Source: Radicibacter daui (lineage in GTDB: Bacteria > Pseudomonadota > Alphaproteobacteria > Radicibacterales > Radicibacteraceae). From it: 64,000 nt of DNA. The notes below the pieces were generated by a model that was not told the DNA's origin, searched no databases, and saw only the letters and a program-made list of their open reading frames with translations. How positions within the stretch are numbered: position 1 is the stretch's first letter; each line of letters opens with the position of its first letter. Location: contig CP131057.1 of assembly GCA_030657355.1 (NCBI GenBank), forward strand, positions 579,501 through 643,500, written 5' to 3'. Positions 55,412-63,679 of this stretch are shown piece by piece. The position numbers were made by a program, and so were the translations under genes.

Positions 55412-56446
55412 ATGAAATTGTTGAAGCCCGTTTCCGGTCAACCGCTCGTGAGCAAGCCCGTTATCGCCGCGCTCATCAGCGCCGTGGTGACCGCGGGCAT
55501 GGCCATGCCTGCCCTGGCGCTGGACAAGGTCAAGTTCGGCACCAACTGGCTCGCCGAGCCGGAGCATGGCGGTTATTACCAGGCCGTGGCCGATGGCACC
55601 TACGCCAAGTACGGGCTCGATGTGACCATCGTGCCGGGCGGCCCGCAGGCGGCCAACCGCCAGCTGCTGCTCGCCGACCAGATCGACTTCTATATGGCGG
55701 GTGACCTGCTCGGCTCCCTCTCCGCGCTGGAGCAGGACATTCCGGTGGTCGAGGTTGCGGCGATCTTCCAGAAAGATCCGCAGATGCTGATGGCCCACCC
55801 GGATACCGGCATCGAGAAATTCACCGACCTTATCAAGGTGCCGTCGATCTTCATGGGCAAGGACGGTTATGCCTCCTACTTCCAGTGGATGAAGGCGGCC
55901 TTCCCGGGCTTCAGCGATGCGCAGTACAAGCCCTATACCTTCAACGTCGCCCCCTTCCTGGCCGACAAGAACTCGGTCCAGCAGGGTTACGTGACCTCCG
56001 AGCCGTTTGCGGTTGAAACCCAGGGCGGCTTCAAGCCCAAGATCTTCCTGCTCGCCGACCAGGGCTGGGGCACCTATTCCACCCTCATCGAGGCCAAGCT
56101 GCCCTTCGTGCAGCAGAAGCCCGAGCTGGTGCAGCGCTTCGTCGATGCCTCCATCATCGGCTGGTACAACTACCTCCATGGCGACAACAAGGCCGCCAAC
56201 GAAGCGATCAAGAAAGACAATCCGGACATGACGGATGAGCAGATCGCCTTCTCGCTCAAGACGATGAAGGAATTCGGTCTGGTTGAATCCGGCGATGCGC
56301 TGAAGGGCGGCATCGGCTGCATGACCGACGAACACGTCAAGACCTTCTACGACCAGATGGTCACCGCCGGCGTCATCAAGGCGGGCGGCGATTACAAGAA
56401 GGTCTTCACCAGCCAGTTCGTCTGCAAGGGCGTCGGCATGAAGTAA
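55412..56446 (+). CDS. ABC transporter substrate-binding protein, NMT1/THI5-like
   Basis: This 344-residue periplasmic protein has a signal peptide (cleaved near residue 36 in MAMPALALDKVKFG) and the NMT1/THI5 fold that binds pyrimidines, nitrate-like or aromatic nitrogen compounds. Typical stretches are LAEPEHGGYYQAVADGTY near the start and LLLADQIDFYMAGDLLG. The ATG follows AGAGGCGGAGAAAAAC and a sigma-54 promoter. It is the first gene of the importer with the ATPase and permease that follow. A pyrimidine-like ligand is inferred from the cytosine-deaminase-type hydrolase downstream. Confidence 0.93.
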   Translation: MKLLKPVSGQPLVSKPVIAALISAVVTAGMAMPALALDKVKFGTNWLAEPEHGGYYQAVADGTYAKYGLDVTIVPGGPQAANRQLLLADQIDFYMAGDLLGSLSALEQDIPVVEVAAIFQKDPQMLMAHPDTGIEKFTDLIKVPSIFMGKDGYASYFQWMKAAFPGFSDAQYKPYTFNVAPFLADKNSVQQGYVTSEPFAVETQGGFKPKIFLLADQGWGTYSTLIEAKLPFVQQKPELVQRFVDASIIGWYNYLHGDNKAANEAIKKDNPDMTDEQIAFSLKTMKEFGLVESGDALKGGIGCMTDEHVKTFYDQMVTAGVIKAGGDYKKVFTSQFVCKGVGMK

Positions 56447-56461
56447 CGACCTTCCGGGGCA

Positions 56462-56522
56462 CCCCGCCCGGTACGGCACGAGCGCCCTTGAGAGCGCGGC
56501 ATCGGCCGGGCGGGGATTTTTT
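56462..56522 (+). terminator. Hairpin with T-run after the binding-protein gene
   Basis: CCCCGCCCGG (56462-56471) pairs with CCGGGCGGGG (56506-56515) over a loop that can fold internally, followed by a run of T to 56522. It is a partial terminator between the binding-protein and ATPase genes. Confidence 0.72.
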
Positions 56523-56582
56523 CCGGGAGCCTTCCTCCCGGGACATTTTCAAGGTTCCCTTACGAGATCGGGTCTCAAGGAC

Positions 56583-57401
56583 GTGACATTCACCGCCTCC
56601 CCCGCCGGCATGCCGGCGCCGGCCCGGCCGCTGGTTTCCCTGCGGTCAGTCTCCAAAACCTTCTCCAACGGCACGCTTGCCCTCGAGCACATGTCGCTCG
56701 ATATCGGGCAGGGAGAGTTCGTCAGCCTGCTCGGGCCCTCGGGCTGCGGCAAATCCACGGCGCTGCGCATCATCGCCGGCCTCGGCGCCCCCTCCTCCGG
56801 CAGCCTCGACTGGCCGACCAGCATGCATGACGCCACCGGCAAGGCCGAGCCGGAGGTGAGCTTCGTTTTCCAGGAACCCACCCTGATGCCGTGGGCAACG
56901 GTTTACGAAAATGTCTGGCTGCCGCTGCGCCTGCGAGGCATCAGCAAGAAGGCTGCCGCCTCCGACGTGCGCGAGGCGCTTGCCATGGTGGGCCTCGAAA
57001 AATTCGAGACCGCCTATCCGCGTGAGCTTTCCGGCGGCATGAAGATGCGCGTTTCCATCGCCCGCGCCCTCGTCACCCGGCCGCGCCTCCTGCTGATGGA
57101 CGAGCCTTTTGCCGCGCTTGACGAGATCACCCGCTTCAAGCTCAACAACGACCTTCTTACCTTGTGGGAGAAGTTCGGCTGGACGGTCATCTTCGTCACC
57201 CATTCGGTGTTCGAGAGCGTCTATCTCTCAAGCCGCATCGTGGTGATGGCCGCAAGGCCCGGCCGCGTTTTCACCGACATGGGGGTGGAGGCACCCTATC
57301 CGCGCGGCGATGAATTCCGCACCAGCACCGTTTATAATGATTGCTGCCGCCAGGCATCCGACGCGCTGGATGCGGCCATGAACGCGAGTGTTCCGGCATG
57401 A
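56583..57401 (+). CDS. ABC transporter ATP-binding protein (nitrate/pyrimidine type)
   Basis: This 272-residue ATPase has Walker A GPSGCGKST, signature LSGGMKMRVSIARAL and Walker B LLLMDEPFAALDE, characteristic of the SsuB/TauB/ThiZ group. The GTG start at 56583 is 61 bases after the T-run of the hairpin. It overlaps the permease gene by four bases (ATGA). It energises uptake of the ligand of the THI5-like binding protein. Residues around FVFQEPTLMPWATVYENV are the typical Q-loop region. Confidence 0.94.
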   Translation: MTFTASPAGMPAPARPLVSLRSVSKTFSNGTLALEHMSLDIGQGEFVSLLGPSGCGKSTALRIIAGLGAPSSGSLDWPTSMHDATGKAEPEVSFVFQEPTLMPWATVYENVWLPLRLRGISKKAAASDVREALAMVGLEKFETAYPRELSGGMKMRVSIARALVTRPRLLLMDEPFAALDEITRFKLNNDLLTLWEKFGWTVIFVTHSVFESVYLSSRIVVMAARPGRVFTDMGVEAPYPRGDEFRTSTVYNDCCRQASDALDAAMNASVPA

Positions 57402-58261
57402 GCGAGATCCTGCCCGCCCCCGCCAGCAGTGCGACCTCCTCCGGCAGCGGTTTCCGCCGCGCGCTCGGCCTCGTCTTTTCGCCCACGCTGGTGCGCATCC
57501 TCGTGCCGGTTTTGATGCTCTTCCTGCTGCTGGCGGTCTGGCAGTGGTATGTCGTCGCCCACAAGGTGCCGCCCTATATCCTGCCCTCGCCCGTTCTGGT
57601 GGCGAATGCGCTGGTGAAGGACTGGCCGATCCTGGGCGCCGCGCTGGTCGTCACGCTCAAAATCACCTTCACCGCCCTTATCCTGGCGCTGGTGGGCGGT
57701 GTGGCGCTTGCCATCCTTATCTCCCAGTCGAAATGGGTGGAGCTGGCGATCTACCCCTATGCCGTTATCCTTCAGGTCACGCCCATCGTCGCCATCTCGC
57801 CGCTCATCATCATCTATACGCCCAGCACGCAGGTAGCCCTGCTCATCTGCGCCTGGATCGTCGCCTTTTTCCCTGTGCTCTCCAACACGGCGCAGGGGCT
57901 TAAATCGACCGACCACAATCTGCTCAATCTCTTTGAGCTTTATCGTGCCAGCCGCTGGCAGACCCTGTTCTGGCTCAGGATCCCGGCGGCCCTGCCCTAT
58001 TTCCTTGCCGGCCTGCGCATTGCCGGCGGCCTTGCGCTGATCGCCGCGGTGGTAGCCGAGTTTGCCGCCGGGTCCGCCGGCTCCGGCTCGGGCCTCGCCT
58101 TCCGCCTGCTGGAAGCGCAGTTCCGCCTCAATATCCCGCGCCTCTTCGCTGCCCTTATCCTGCTGTCGGTCACGGGCGTGCTGATCTTCTTTGCCACCAG
58201 CCTCGTTTCCCATTTGCTGCTCCGCAAATGGCATGAAAGCGCCCTGCGCCGGGAGAATTAA
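57398..58261 (+). CDS. ABC transporter permease (SsuC/ThiX type)
   Basis: This 287-residue inner-membrane permease of the nitrate/sulfonate/taurine/pyrimidine group has about six membrane segments. The coupling loop reads LYRASRWQTLFWLRIPAALP, and GLRIAGGLALIAAVVAEFAA is typical of the family. The ATG overlaps the ATPase stop (ATGA). The following hydrolase gene begins five bases after its stop. A single permease gene implies a homodimeric channel. Confidence 0.93.
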   Translation: MSEILPAPASSATSSGSGFRRALGLVFSPTLVRILVPVLMLFLLLAVWQWYVVAHKVPPYILPSPVLVANALVKDWPILGAALVVTLKITFTALILALVGGVALAILISQSKWVELAIYPYAVILQVTPIVAISPLIIIYTPSTQVALLICAWIVAFFPVLSNTAQGLKSTDHNLLNLFELYRASRWQTLFWLRIPAALPYFLAGLRIAGGLALIAAVVAEFAAGSAGSGSGLAFRLLEAQFRLNIPRLFAALILLSVTGVLIFFATSLVSHLLLRKWHESALRREN

Positions 58262-58266
58262 GACAA

Positions 58267-59589
58267 GTGATTGATTTTGTGCGCATTCCCGACGCAAGAC
58301 GCTACCGCCTTGCCAATGCCACCGCCCCGGCCTCCTGCCTTCCCGCCGCCCTTGCCACCTCTGGCGGCGCCGGCGGGCTGACGGGCATCGACCTTATCGT
58401 CGATGGTGCGATGATAGAACGCATCACCCCGGCGGGCGGTACGGCCTCGGAAGACCTGCCGACGGTCGATCTTGATCGTGGCATGGTGTGGCCGGCCTTC
58501 GTCGACATGCACACCCATATCGACAAGGGCCATATCTGGCCGCGCAAACCCAACCCGGATGGCAGTTTTGAGGGGGCGCTGAACGCGGTAGGTGCGGACC
58601 GCGAGGCACGCTGGAGCGCCAGCGATGTTGCCCGCCGCATGGATTTTTCCCTGCGCTGCGCCTGGGCCCATGGCACCCGCCTGCTGCGCACGCATCTGGA
58701 CAGCCTTGCCCCGCAGCACGGCATTTCCTGGCCGGTTTTCTCGGAAATGCGCTCGCAGTGGAAAGGCCGGGTCGATCTGCAGGCCGCCTGCCTCGTTCCC
58801 ATCCATTTCATGGTCGATGATGCCTTCTTTGCCGACATTCTCGGCACGGTAAAGCGCCATGCCGGCGTGCTGGGCGCCGTCACCTTCATGGTGCCGGAGC
58901 TGGATGCCGGGCTCGACCGCATGATGAAGGCCGCCACCGAAGCCGGTCTCGATCTCGATTTCCATGTCGACGAGACGCGCGACCCCTCGGCCCGCTCGCT
59001 GCGCCATATTGCCGATGCGGCACTGCGCAACCATTTCACCGGGCATATCACTGTCGGCCATTGTTGCTCGCTTGCCATGCAGGGCGAGATGGAGGCCGAG
59101 CGCACGATGGATCTGGTGGCCAAGGCCGGCATCTCCGTCGTCTCCCTGCCCATGTGCAACATGTATCTGCAGGACCGCGTGGCCGGCCGCACCCCGCGCT
59201 GGCGCGGCATTACCCTGCTGCATGAACTGAAGCAGCGCGGCGTTACCGTTGCCGTTGCCTCCGACAATACACGCGACCCGTTCTACGCCTATGGCGACCT
59301 CGACATGGTCGAGGTTTTCCGCGAAGCAGTGCGCATCTGCCATCTCGACCACCCCTTTGGCGACTGGCCCTCCATCGTTACCGCCAATCCTGCCATCATG
59401 ATGCGCCGGCCCGATTGCGGCCGCCTGCGCCCGGGCGCCGGGGCCGACCTTGTGCTGTTCCGCGCCCGCGGCTGGTCCGAACTGCTGGCCCGCCCGCAGG
59501 CCGATCGCGTGGTGGTGCGCGAAGGCCGCGCCATTGACCGTACCCTGCCCGATTACCGGGAACTCGACGATCTGATGGATGTCGCGTGA
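58267..59589 (+). CDS. codA: Cytosine-deaminase-like amidohydrolase
   Basis: This 440-residue amidohydrolase of the CodA type has metal-site residues H82 and H84 in VDMHTHIDKG, H233 in DFHVDETRDP with the catalytic E236, H265 in TVGHCCSLAM and D333 in VAVASDNTRDPF. These are the cytosine deaminase positions, although other N-heterocycles are possible. The start is a GTG at 58267 just after the permease stop. It ends in a one-base overlap with the FAD oxidase gene. It deaminates the imported heterocycle and probably feeds the FAD oxidase. Confidence 0.88.
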   Translation: MIDFVRIPDARRYRLANATAPASCLPAALATSGGAGGLTGIDLIVDGAMIERITPAGGTASEDLPTVDLDRGMVWPAFVDMHTHIDKGHIWPRKPNPDGSFEGALNAVGADREARWSASDVARRMDFSLRCAWAHGTRLLRTHLDSLAPQHGISWPVFSEMRSQWKGRVDLQAACLVPIHFMVDDAFFADILGTVKRHAGVLGAVTFMVPELDAGLDRMMKAATEAGLDLDFHVDETRDPSARSLRHIADAALRNHFTGHITVGHCCSLAMQGEMEAERTMDLVAKAGISVVSLPMCNMYLQDRVAGRTPRWRGITLLHELKQRGVTVAVASDNTRDPFYAYGDLDMVEVFREAVRICHLDHPFGDWPSIVTANPAIMMRRPDCGRLRPGAGADLVLFRARGWSELLARPQADRVVVREGRAIDRTLPDYRELDDLMDVA

Positions 59590-60995
59590 TGACTGACCTG
59601 ACCGCCCTCAAGGCCGCTCTCGATGGCATCGAGATGGAGGATAACCCCCGCCTCGTGAAGCAGAAGAGCCGCGACTTCTTCTGGTATTCCCCCATCCTTA
59701 AAGAGCAGCTCGACCATGTGAGCGGCGAGCTGCTGGTGACCCCGCGCACCGAGGCCGAGGTTATCCGCGTGCTGAAGGCCTGCTTCGAGCTTGGTGTGCC
59801 GGTTACCCCGCGCGGCTCCGGCACCGGCAATTACGGGCAGGCCATGCCGCTGTCGGGCGGCGTGGTGCTCAGCCTGTCGGCGATGAACGCCGTCAAGGAA
59901 ATCGCCCCCGGTCGCGTGCTGGTGGAAGCGGGCGCCCTGCTCTCCAAGATCGATATCGCCACCCGCGCCCATTCCGGTCAGGAGCTGCGCCTGCACCCTT
60001 CCACCTACAAGACCTCCACCGCCGCCGGTTTTGTCGCCGGCGGCTCGGGCGGTGTCGGCTCCATCCGCTGGGGGGGCCTGCGCGATCTTGGCAATGTGCT
60101 GAAGCTGCGCATCGTCACCATGGAAGCCGAGCCGCAGATCATCGAACTGACCGGCGAGGAGGTACAGAAGGCTGCCCATGCCTATGGCACCAACGGCATC
60201 ATCACCGAGGTCGAGCTGCCGCTGACCGCTGCCTATGACTGGCAGGACGTGCTGATCGGCTTTGACAATTTCGAGGCTGCCGCCCGGTTCGGCGATGCGC
60301 TCGGCAATCAGGACGGCATGCTCCTCAAGGAGATCGCCCCCATCGCCGCGCCGGTGCCGCATGATTATTTCCTGAAGCACCAGCGCTTCATCCGCCGCGA
60401 CCAGTCCGTCGTCATCGTGATCGTCGCGCCGCATTCCATGGATGCGCTGATGGCCTTCACCCGCCGCCACAAGGGCGAGGTGCTTTTCCGCACCGATACG
60501 GCAACGGCGGAGGAAAAGCGTGGGTTGCCGCCGGCCTATGAGCTGGCCTGGAACCACACCACGCTGCTCGGCCTGCGTGTCGATCCCACCATCACCTATC
60601 TCCAGGTGCTCTACCCGTTCCCGAACCAGATCGAGCGGGCGATGAAGATGGTGAAGATCTTCGGCGACGAGGTGCCGGCCCATCTCGAATTCGTGCGCTT
60701 TGACGGCAACATCACCTGCTTCGGCCTGCCCATCGTGCGTTACACCACCCCCGGGCGGCTGGAGGAGATCATCCGCATCCACGAGGATAATGGCTGCCCG
60801 ATCTTTAACCCGCACCGCTACACGCTGGAAGAAGGCGGCATGAAGCAGACCGACGAGGTGCAGTTGGCCTTCAAGCGCCAGGCGGACCCCAAGGGCCTGC
60901 TTAATCCGGGCAAAATGATCGGCTGGGAAAATCCCGATTTCGATTTTTCGAGCCAGACGACCTATCTCTTCCCCGGCCTCAAGGCGGCGGGCTGA
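59589..60995 (+). CDS. FAD-binding oxidase, glycolate/D-lactate oxidase (GlcD) type
   Basis: This 468-residue flavoprotein has a PCMH-type FAD domain. The conserved PRGSGTGNYGQAMPLSGG lies at about residues 78-95, STAAGFVAGGSGGVGSIRWG follows, and a C-terminal cap domain ends NPGKMIG. The ATG at 59589 overlaps the last base of the deaminase stop (TGATG). It is translationally coupled to the deaminase, so it probably oxidises the deaminated product or an intermediate. The electron acceptor and substrate are unknown. The flavodoxin-fold gene follows after 41 bases. Confidence 0.88.
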   Translation: MTDLTALKAALDGIEMEDNPRLVKQKSRDFFWYSPILKEQLDHVSGELLVTPRTEAEVIRVLKACFELGVPVTPRGSGTGNYGQAMPLSGGVVLSLSAMNAVKEIAPGRVLVEAGALLSKIDIATRAHSGQELRLHPSTYKTSTAAGFVAGGSGGVGSIRWGGLRDLGNVLKLRIVTMEAEPQIIELTGEEVQKAAHAYGTNGIITEVELPLTAAYDWQDVLIGFDNFEAAARFGDALGNQDGMLLKEIAPIAAPVPHDYFLKHQRFIRRDQSVVIVIVAPHSMDALMAFTRRHKGEVLFRTDTATAEEKRGLPPAYELAWNHTTLLGLRVDPTITYLQVLYPFPNQIERAMKMVKIFGDEVPAHLEFVRFDGNITCFGLPIVRYTTPGRLEEIIRIHEDNGCPIFNPHRYTLEEGGMKQTDEVQLAFKRQADPKGLLNPGKMIGWENPDFDFSSQTTYLFPGLKAAG

Positions 60996-61036
60996 CCCGG
61001 AAATCCGGCAAAGGGCGAAGGAGACGGAGGCAGCAG

Positions 61037-61618
61037 ATGCGTGTTCTGGTGATCTTCGCCCATCCGGTGGCTGAAAGTTTCGGCGGTGCGCTTCACCGCA
61101 CGGTGGTGGAAGCGCTGACAGCTGCCGGCCACGAGGTCGATGACTGCGACCTTTATGCCGAGGATTTCCAGCCGGTGCTGACCCGGCAGGAACGGCTCGA
61201 CTATCACAATCTCGCGGCCAACCGGCAGCCGGTGGAAAGTTACGTGCAGCGGCTGGAGCGTGCCGAGGCGCTGGTGCTTGTGCACCCGGTCTGGAACTAC
61301 GGCTTCCCGGCCATCCTCAAGGGCTATTTCGACCGGGTGTTTCTGCCCGGTGTTTCCTTCAAACTGGAGAACGGCGCCGTCTCGCCCAATCTCCAGCACA
61401 TCACAAAACTGGCCGCTATCGTCACTTACGGCGGCACCCGCTGGCGCACCTTCCTGATGGGCAACCCGCCCCGGCGCCTTTTCATGCGCATGCTGCGCGC
61501 GCTGGTAAAACCCTTCGCCCCGGTAAAATTTCTGGCGCTCTATGACATGAACAATGTGGGCGAAGGGCAGCGGCAGGCTTTTCTGGAACAGGTGCGCAGG
61601 CAAATGGCAAACTTCTGA
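61037..61618 (+). CDS. Flavodoxin-fold NAD(P)H dehydrogenase (quinone) family protein
   Basis: This 193-residue protein starts with the flavodoxin-fold strand MRVLVIFAHPVAESFGG, with the FMN/FAD phosphate loop after the first strand. It contains LVHPVWNYGFPAILKGYFDRVF, typical of NQO1/KefF-like quinone reductases. The ATG follows GGAGACGGAGGCAGC. It lies 41 bases after the FAD oxidase and is probably part of the same transcript. It may recycle the acceptor of the oxidase. The sigma-54-driven operon therefore contains import, deamination, oxidation and electron-transfer functions. Confidence 0.88.
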   Translation: MRVLVIFAHPVAESFGGALHRTVVEALTAAGHEVDDCDLYAEDFQPVLTRQERLDYHNLAANRQPVESYVQRLERAEALVLVHPVWNYGFPAILKGYFDRVFLPGVSFKLENGAVSPNLQHITKLAAIVTYGGTRWRTFLMGNPPRRLFMRMLRALVKPFAPVKFLALYDMNNVGEGQRQAFLEQVRRQMANF

Positions 61619-61654
61619 GAGGCAGATGCCGCAAGCCGCCCAGAGGGTTCCAGC

Positions 61655-62161
61655 GTGCCGACACTTGTTTCTTTTTCGGGGCTTCCTGGGACCGGAAAAA
61701 GCACAATAGCCCGCCAGCTTTCGGCAAGGACGGGGGCCGTCTATCTGCGGATCGACGAAATAGAGGTCGCCATTCTGGCACTTAACCCCGGGCAGGAGGC
61801 GGGGCCGGAGAGTTATCAGATCGCGGCTGCGCTTGCCGCCTCCAATCTGGAGCTGGGGCACACCACCATCATCGACTGCGTAAACCCGTGGGACGTTACG
61901 CGCGAGCTTTTCACTTCTGCCGCCACACGAGCGGGCACCCATTTGCTGCGCGTGGAAATCCTCTGCTCCGACACGCGGGAGCACCGGCGCCGTGTTGAAA
62001 GCCGGGAAGCCGATATCCCCGGCCTGATCCAGCCCGACTGGCAAAAAGTGCTCAACCGCAGTTACTCCCCCTGGCTTGAGGCAGAGCTGAGGATTGATAC
62101 GGCATCCACATCGGCAGACCACGCCGTTGCCGCCATCGCAGCGCGCTTGGGAGACTGGTGA
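61655..62161 (+). CDS. P-loop kinase, AAA_33/zeta-toxin-like
   Basis: This 168-residue P-loop phosphotransferase has Walker A GLPGTGKST at about residues 7-15. The motif AVYLRIDEIEVAI and an Arg-rich lid (REHRRRVESRE) are typical of small-molecule kinases of the AAA_33/zeta family. The start is a GTG at 61655 preceded by CAGAGGGTTCCAGC. It is 36 bases after the flavodoxin-fold gene and may belong to the same transcript. There is no partner antitoxin gene, so a toxin role is unlikely. The substrate is unknown. Confidence 0.82.
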   Translation: MPTLVSFSGLPGTGKSTIARQLSARTGAVYLRIDEIEVAILALNPGQEAGPESYQIAAALAASNLELGHTTIIDCVNPWDVTRELFTSAATRAGTHLLRVEILCSDTREHRRRVESREADIPGLIQPDWQKVLNRSYSPWLEAELRIDTASTSADHAVAAIAARLGDW

Positions 62162-62203
62162 TACCGGCTGTCCGGCCTTCCTGATCTTCTGCCCATCAAG
62201 ATA

Positions 62204-62242
62204 GTTGACTAGGAAACAATATGTGATAGTTTCCTAGTCAAC
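62204..62242. promoter_or_regulatory. MarR operator
   Basis: A perfect 14-bp inverted repeat, GTTGACTAGGAAAC (62204-62217) and GTTTCCTAGTCAAC (62229-62242), has an 11-base spacer and lies just upstream of the MarR gene. The left arm contains TTGACT, a plausible -35 box, so the regulator could repress its own promoter directly. Confidence 0.75.
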
Positions 62243-62257
62243 AAACAGGATCGTTCC

Positions 62258-62716
62258 ATGCCCGATACTCCCCTCTCCGCCCTTGAGACCCATCTCGGCT
62301 ACTGGCTGCGCATGGTCTCCAATCAGGTCTCACACCGCTTCGCCCTCAAGGTGGAGGCAATGGAGGTGACGGTGGCCGAGTGGGTGATGCTGCGCGAACT
62401 TTACGAAGTGCCCGCCATGGTGCCGAGCCAGCTGGCCGGGAAGCTGGATTTGACCCGCGGCGCCATCTCCAAACTGGCCGACCGGCTGGAAAACAAGGGC
62501 CTCGTCACCCGCACCGCCGATGAGACGGACAAACGCTCTCACACCCTCGCCATCACCGGCGCCGGGCGGGAACTGGTGCCGCAGCTGGCGGCACTGGCCG
62601 ATGAAAATGATGCTCTCTTCTTCGGCCACCTGAGCGCCGGGGAACGCCAGACCTTGCTGGACATCCTCGGAAAAATCACCCGGCAGACCGGCATCCGCAC
62701 GCCGCCGACCGGATAA
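62258..62716 (+). CDS. MarR-family transcriptional regulator
   Basis: This 152-residue winged-helix dimer has its DNA-binding core at about residues 40-105 (LAGKLDLTRGAISKLADRLE), with the wing TADETDKRSHTLAIT. The strong inverted repeat 16 bases upstream suggests autoregulation. It heads a short row of plus-strand genes (DUF1398, VOC), which it may control. The ligand is unknown. Confidence 0.93.
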   Translation: MPDTPLSALETHLGYWLRMVSNQVSHRFALKVEAMEVTVAEWVMLRELYEVPAMVPSQLAGKLDLTRGAISKLADRLENKGLVTRTADETDKRSHTLAITGAGRELVPQLAALADENDALFFGHLSAGERQTLLDILGKITRQTGIRTPPTG

Positions 62717-62811
62717 GCCGCACGTCCATCCTCCCGATGAACCCTGACCACACCGCCTGCCGATGCAGGCGGCAATGCCGCCCTGTGGCCAGACAATGGA
62801 GCCCGAACGAG

Positions 62812-63234
62812 ATGAACACCCACATCCCCGCCCTGCCCGAAGCCGCCCGCGCCGCGATACACGCCTGCACCACAGGATCGGACGAAGAACGCCTGAGCTT
62901 TCCCGAAGTCATCGGACAGCTGAGAGCTGCCGGGGTCGAGCGTTATCACGCCGATCTGATGCGGAATGAAAAGACCTATTATCTGCCGGATGGCACCAGC
63001 CTCACACTCGCTTGCCATCCGCTTGCAAGCCCGGTGGCTCGGCAGTTTTCAGCTGCCGGCGTCGAGGCGGCCGTACGCTCTGTGCAGGCCGGGCTGATCA
63101 AATATCGCGCTTTCTGCACCCTTATCGCCGAGGCCGGCTGCGCCGGATATCTGGTCTCCCTCAGCGGCCGCCGGGCGGTCTATTATGGCCGCCGCGCCGA
63201 AATGCATGTCGAACTTTTCCCGCCGGCGCCCTGA
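62812..63234 (+). CDS. DUF1398-family protein
   Basis: This 140-residue protein is of the DUF1398 family (E. coli YbcV relatives), recognised by the pattern RYHADLMRNEKTYYLPDG and the late IKYRAFCTLIAEAGCAGY, then GRRAVYYGRRAEMHVE. The function of the family is unknown. It is soluble, with no signal peptide. The ATG at 62812 is chosen because earlier in-frame starts give a cysteine/arginine-rich leader. It lies 95 bases after the MarR gene, with CGAACGAG upstream, and 55 bases before the VOC gene. Confidence 0.85.
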   Translation: MNTHIPALPEAARAAIHACTTGSDEERLSFPEVIGQLRAAGVERYHADLMRNEKTYYLPDGTSLTLACHPLASPVARQFSAAGVEAAVRSVQAGLIKYRAFCTLIAEAGCAGYLVSLSGRRAVYYGRRAEMHVELFPPAP

Positions 63235-63289
63235 TCTCTCCCGCACTGCCCCGATCAGCCCCGGAACCTGAAGACAGAAGGAAATCACC

Positions 63290-63655
63290 ATGCTGGACCA
63301 TATCGGCCTGCGCACCCGTCAGCCCGCCGCGATGATGAGTTTCTACGACAAGGCGCTGGCGCCGCTGGGATACGCCAAACAGATGGATTTTGGCGACGTG
63401 GCCGGCTACGGCACGCCGCAGCACCCGGCGCTGTGGATCGGCGCCGCCGATGAGGCAACATCCCCGCTGCATATTGCGCTGGCGGCAGAAACCCGTGCCG
63501 CGGTGGATGCTTTTTATGCTGCCGCTCTTGCCGCCGGGGCGAAGGATAACGGGGCGCCGGGGCTGCGCCCCGACTATCACCCCAACTATTACGGCGCCTT
63601 CGTCATCGATCCCGACGGGCACAATCTGGAAGCGGTCTGCCACCTGCCCGAATAA
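63290..63655 (+). CDS. VOC-family (glyoxalase-fold) protein
   Basis: This 121-residue protein has the glyoxalase/bleomycin-resistance fold in a single module. The N-terminal strand MLDHIGLRTRQPAAMMSFY and the late VIDPDGHNLEAVCHLPE are diagnostic and supply metal-ligand positions H4 and E115. The ATG follows AAGACAGAAGGAAATCACC. It may detoxify or bind a small metabolite and could belong to the MarR regulon. The exact substrate cannot be read. Confidence 0.9.
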   Translation: MLDHIGLRTRQPAAMMSFYDKALAPLGYAKQMDFGDVAGYGTPQHPALWIGAADEATSPLHIALAAETRAAVDAFYAAALAAGAKDNGAPGLRPDYHPNYYGAFVIDPDGHNLEAVCHLPE

Positions 63656-63679
63656 GCGACGCCTCGCGGTCCGCCATCC

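Noticed and set aside
61655-62161. Zeta-type toxin of a toxin-antitoxin pair
   Set aside because: No small antitoxin gene adjoins it and the fold is shared with many harmless small-molecule kinases.
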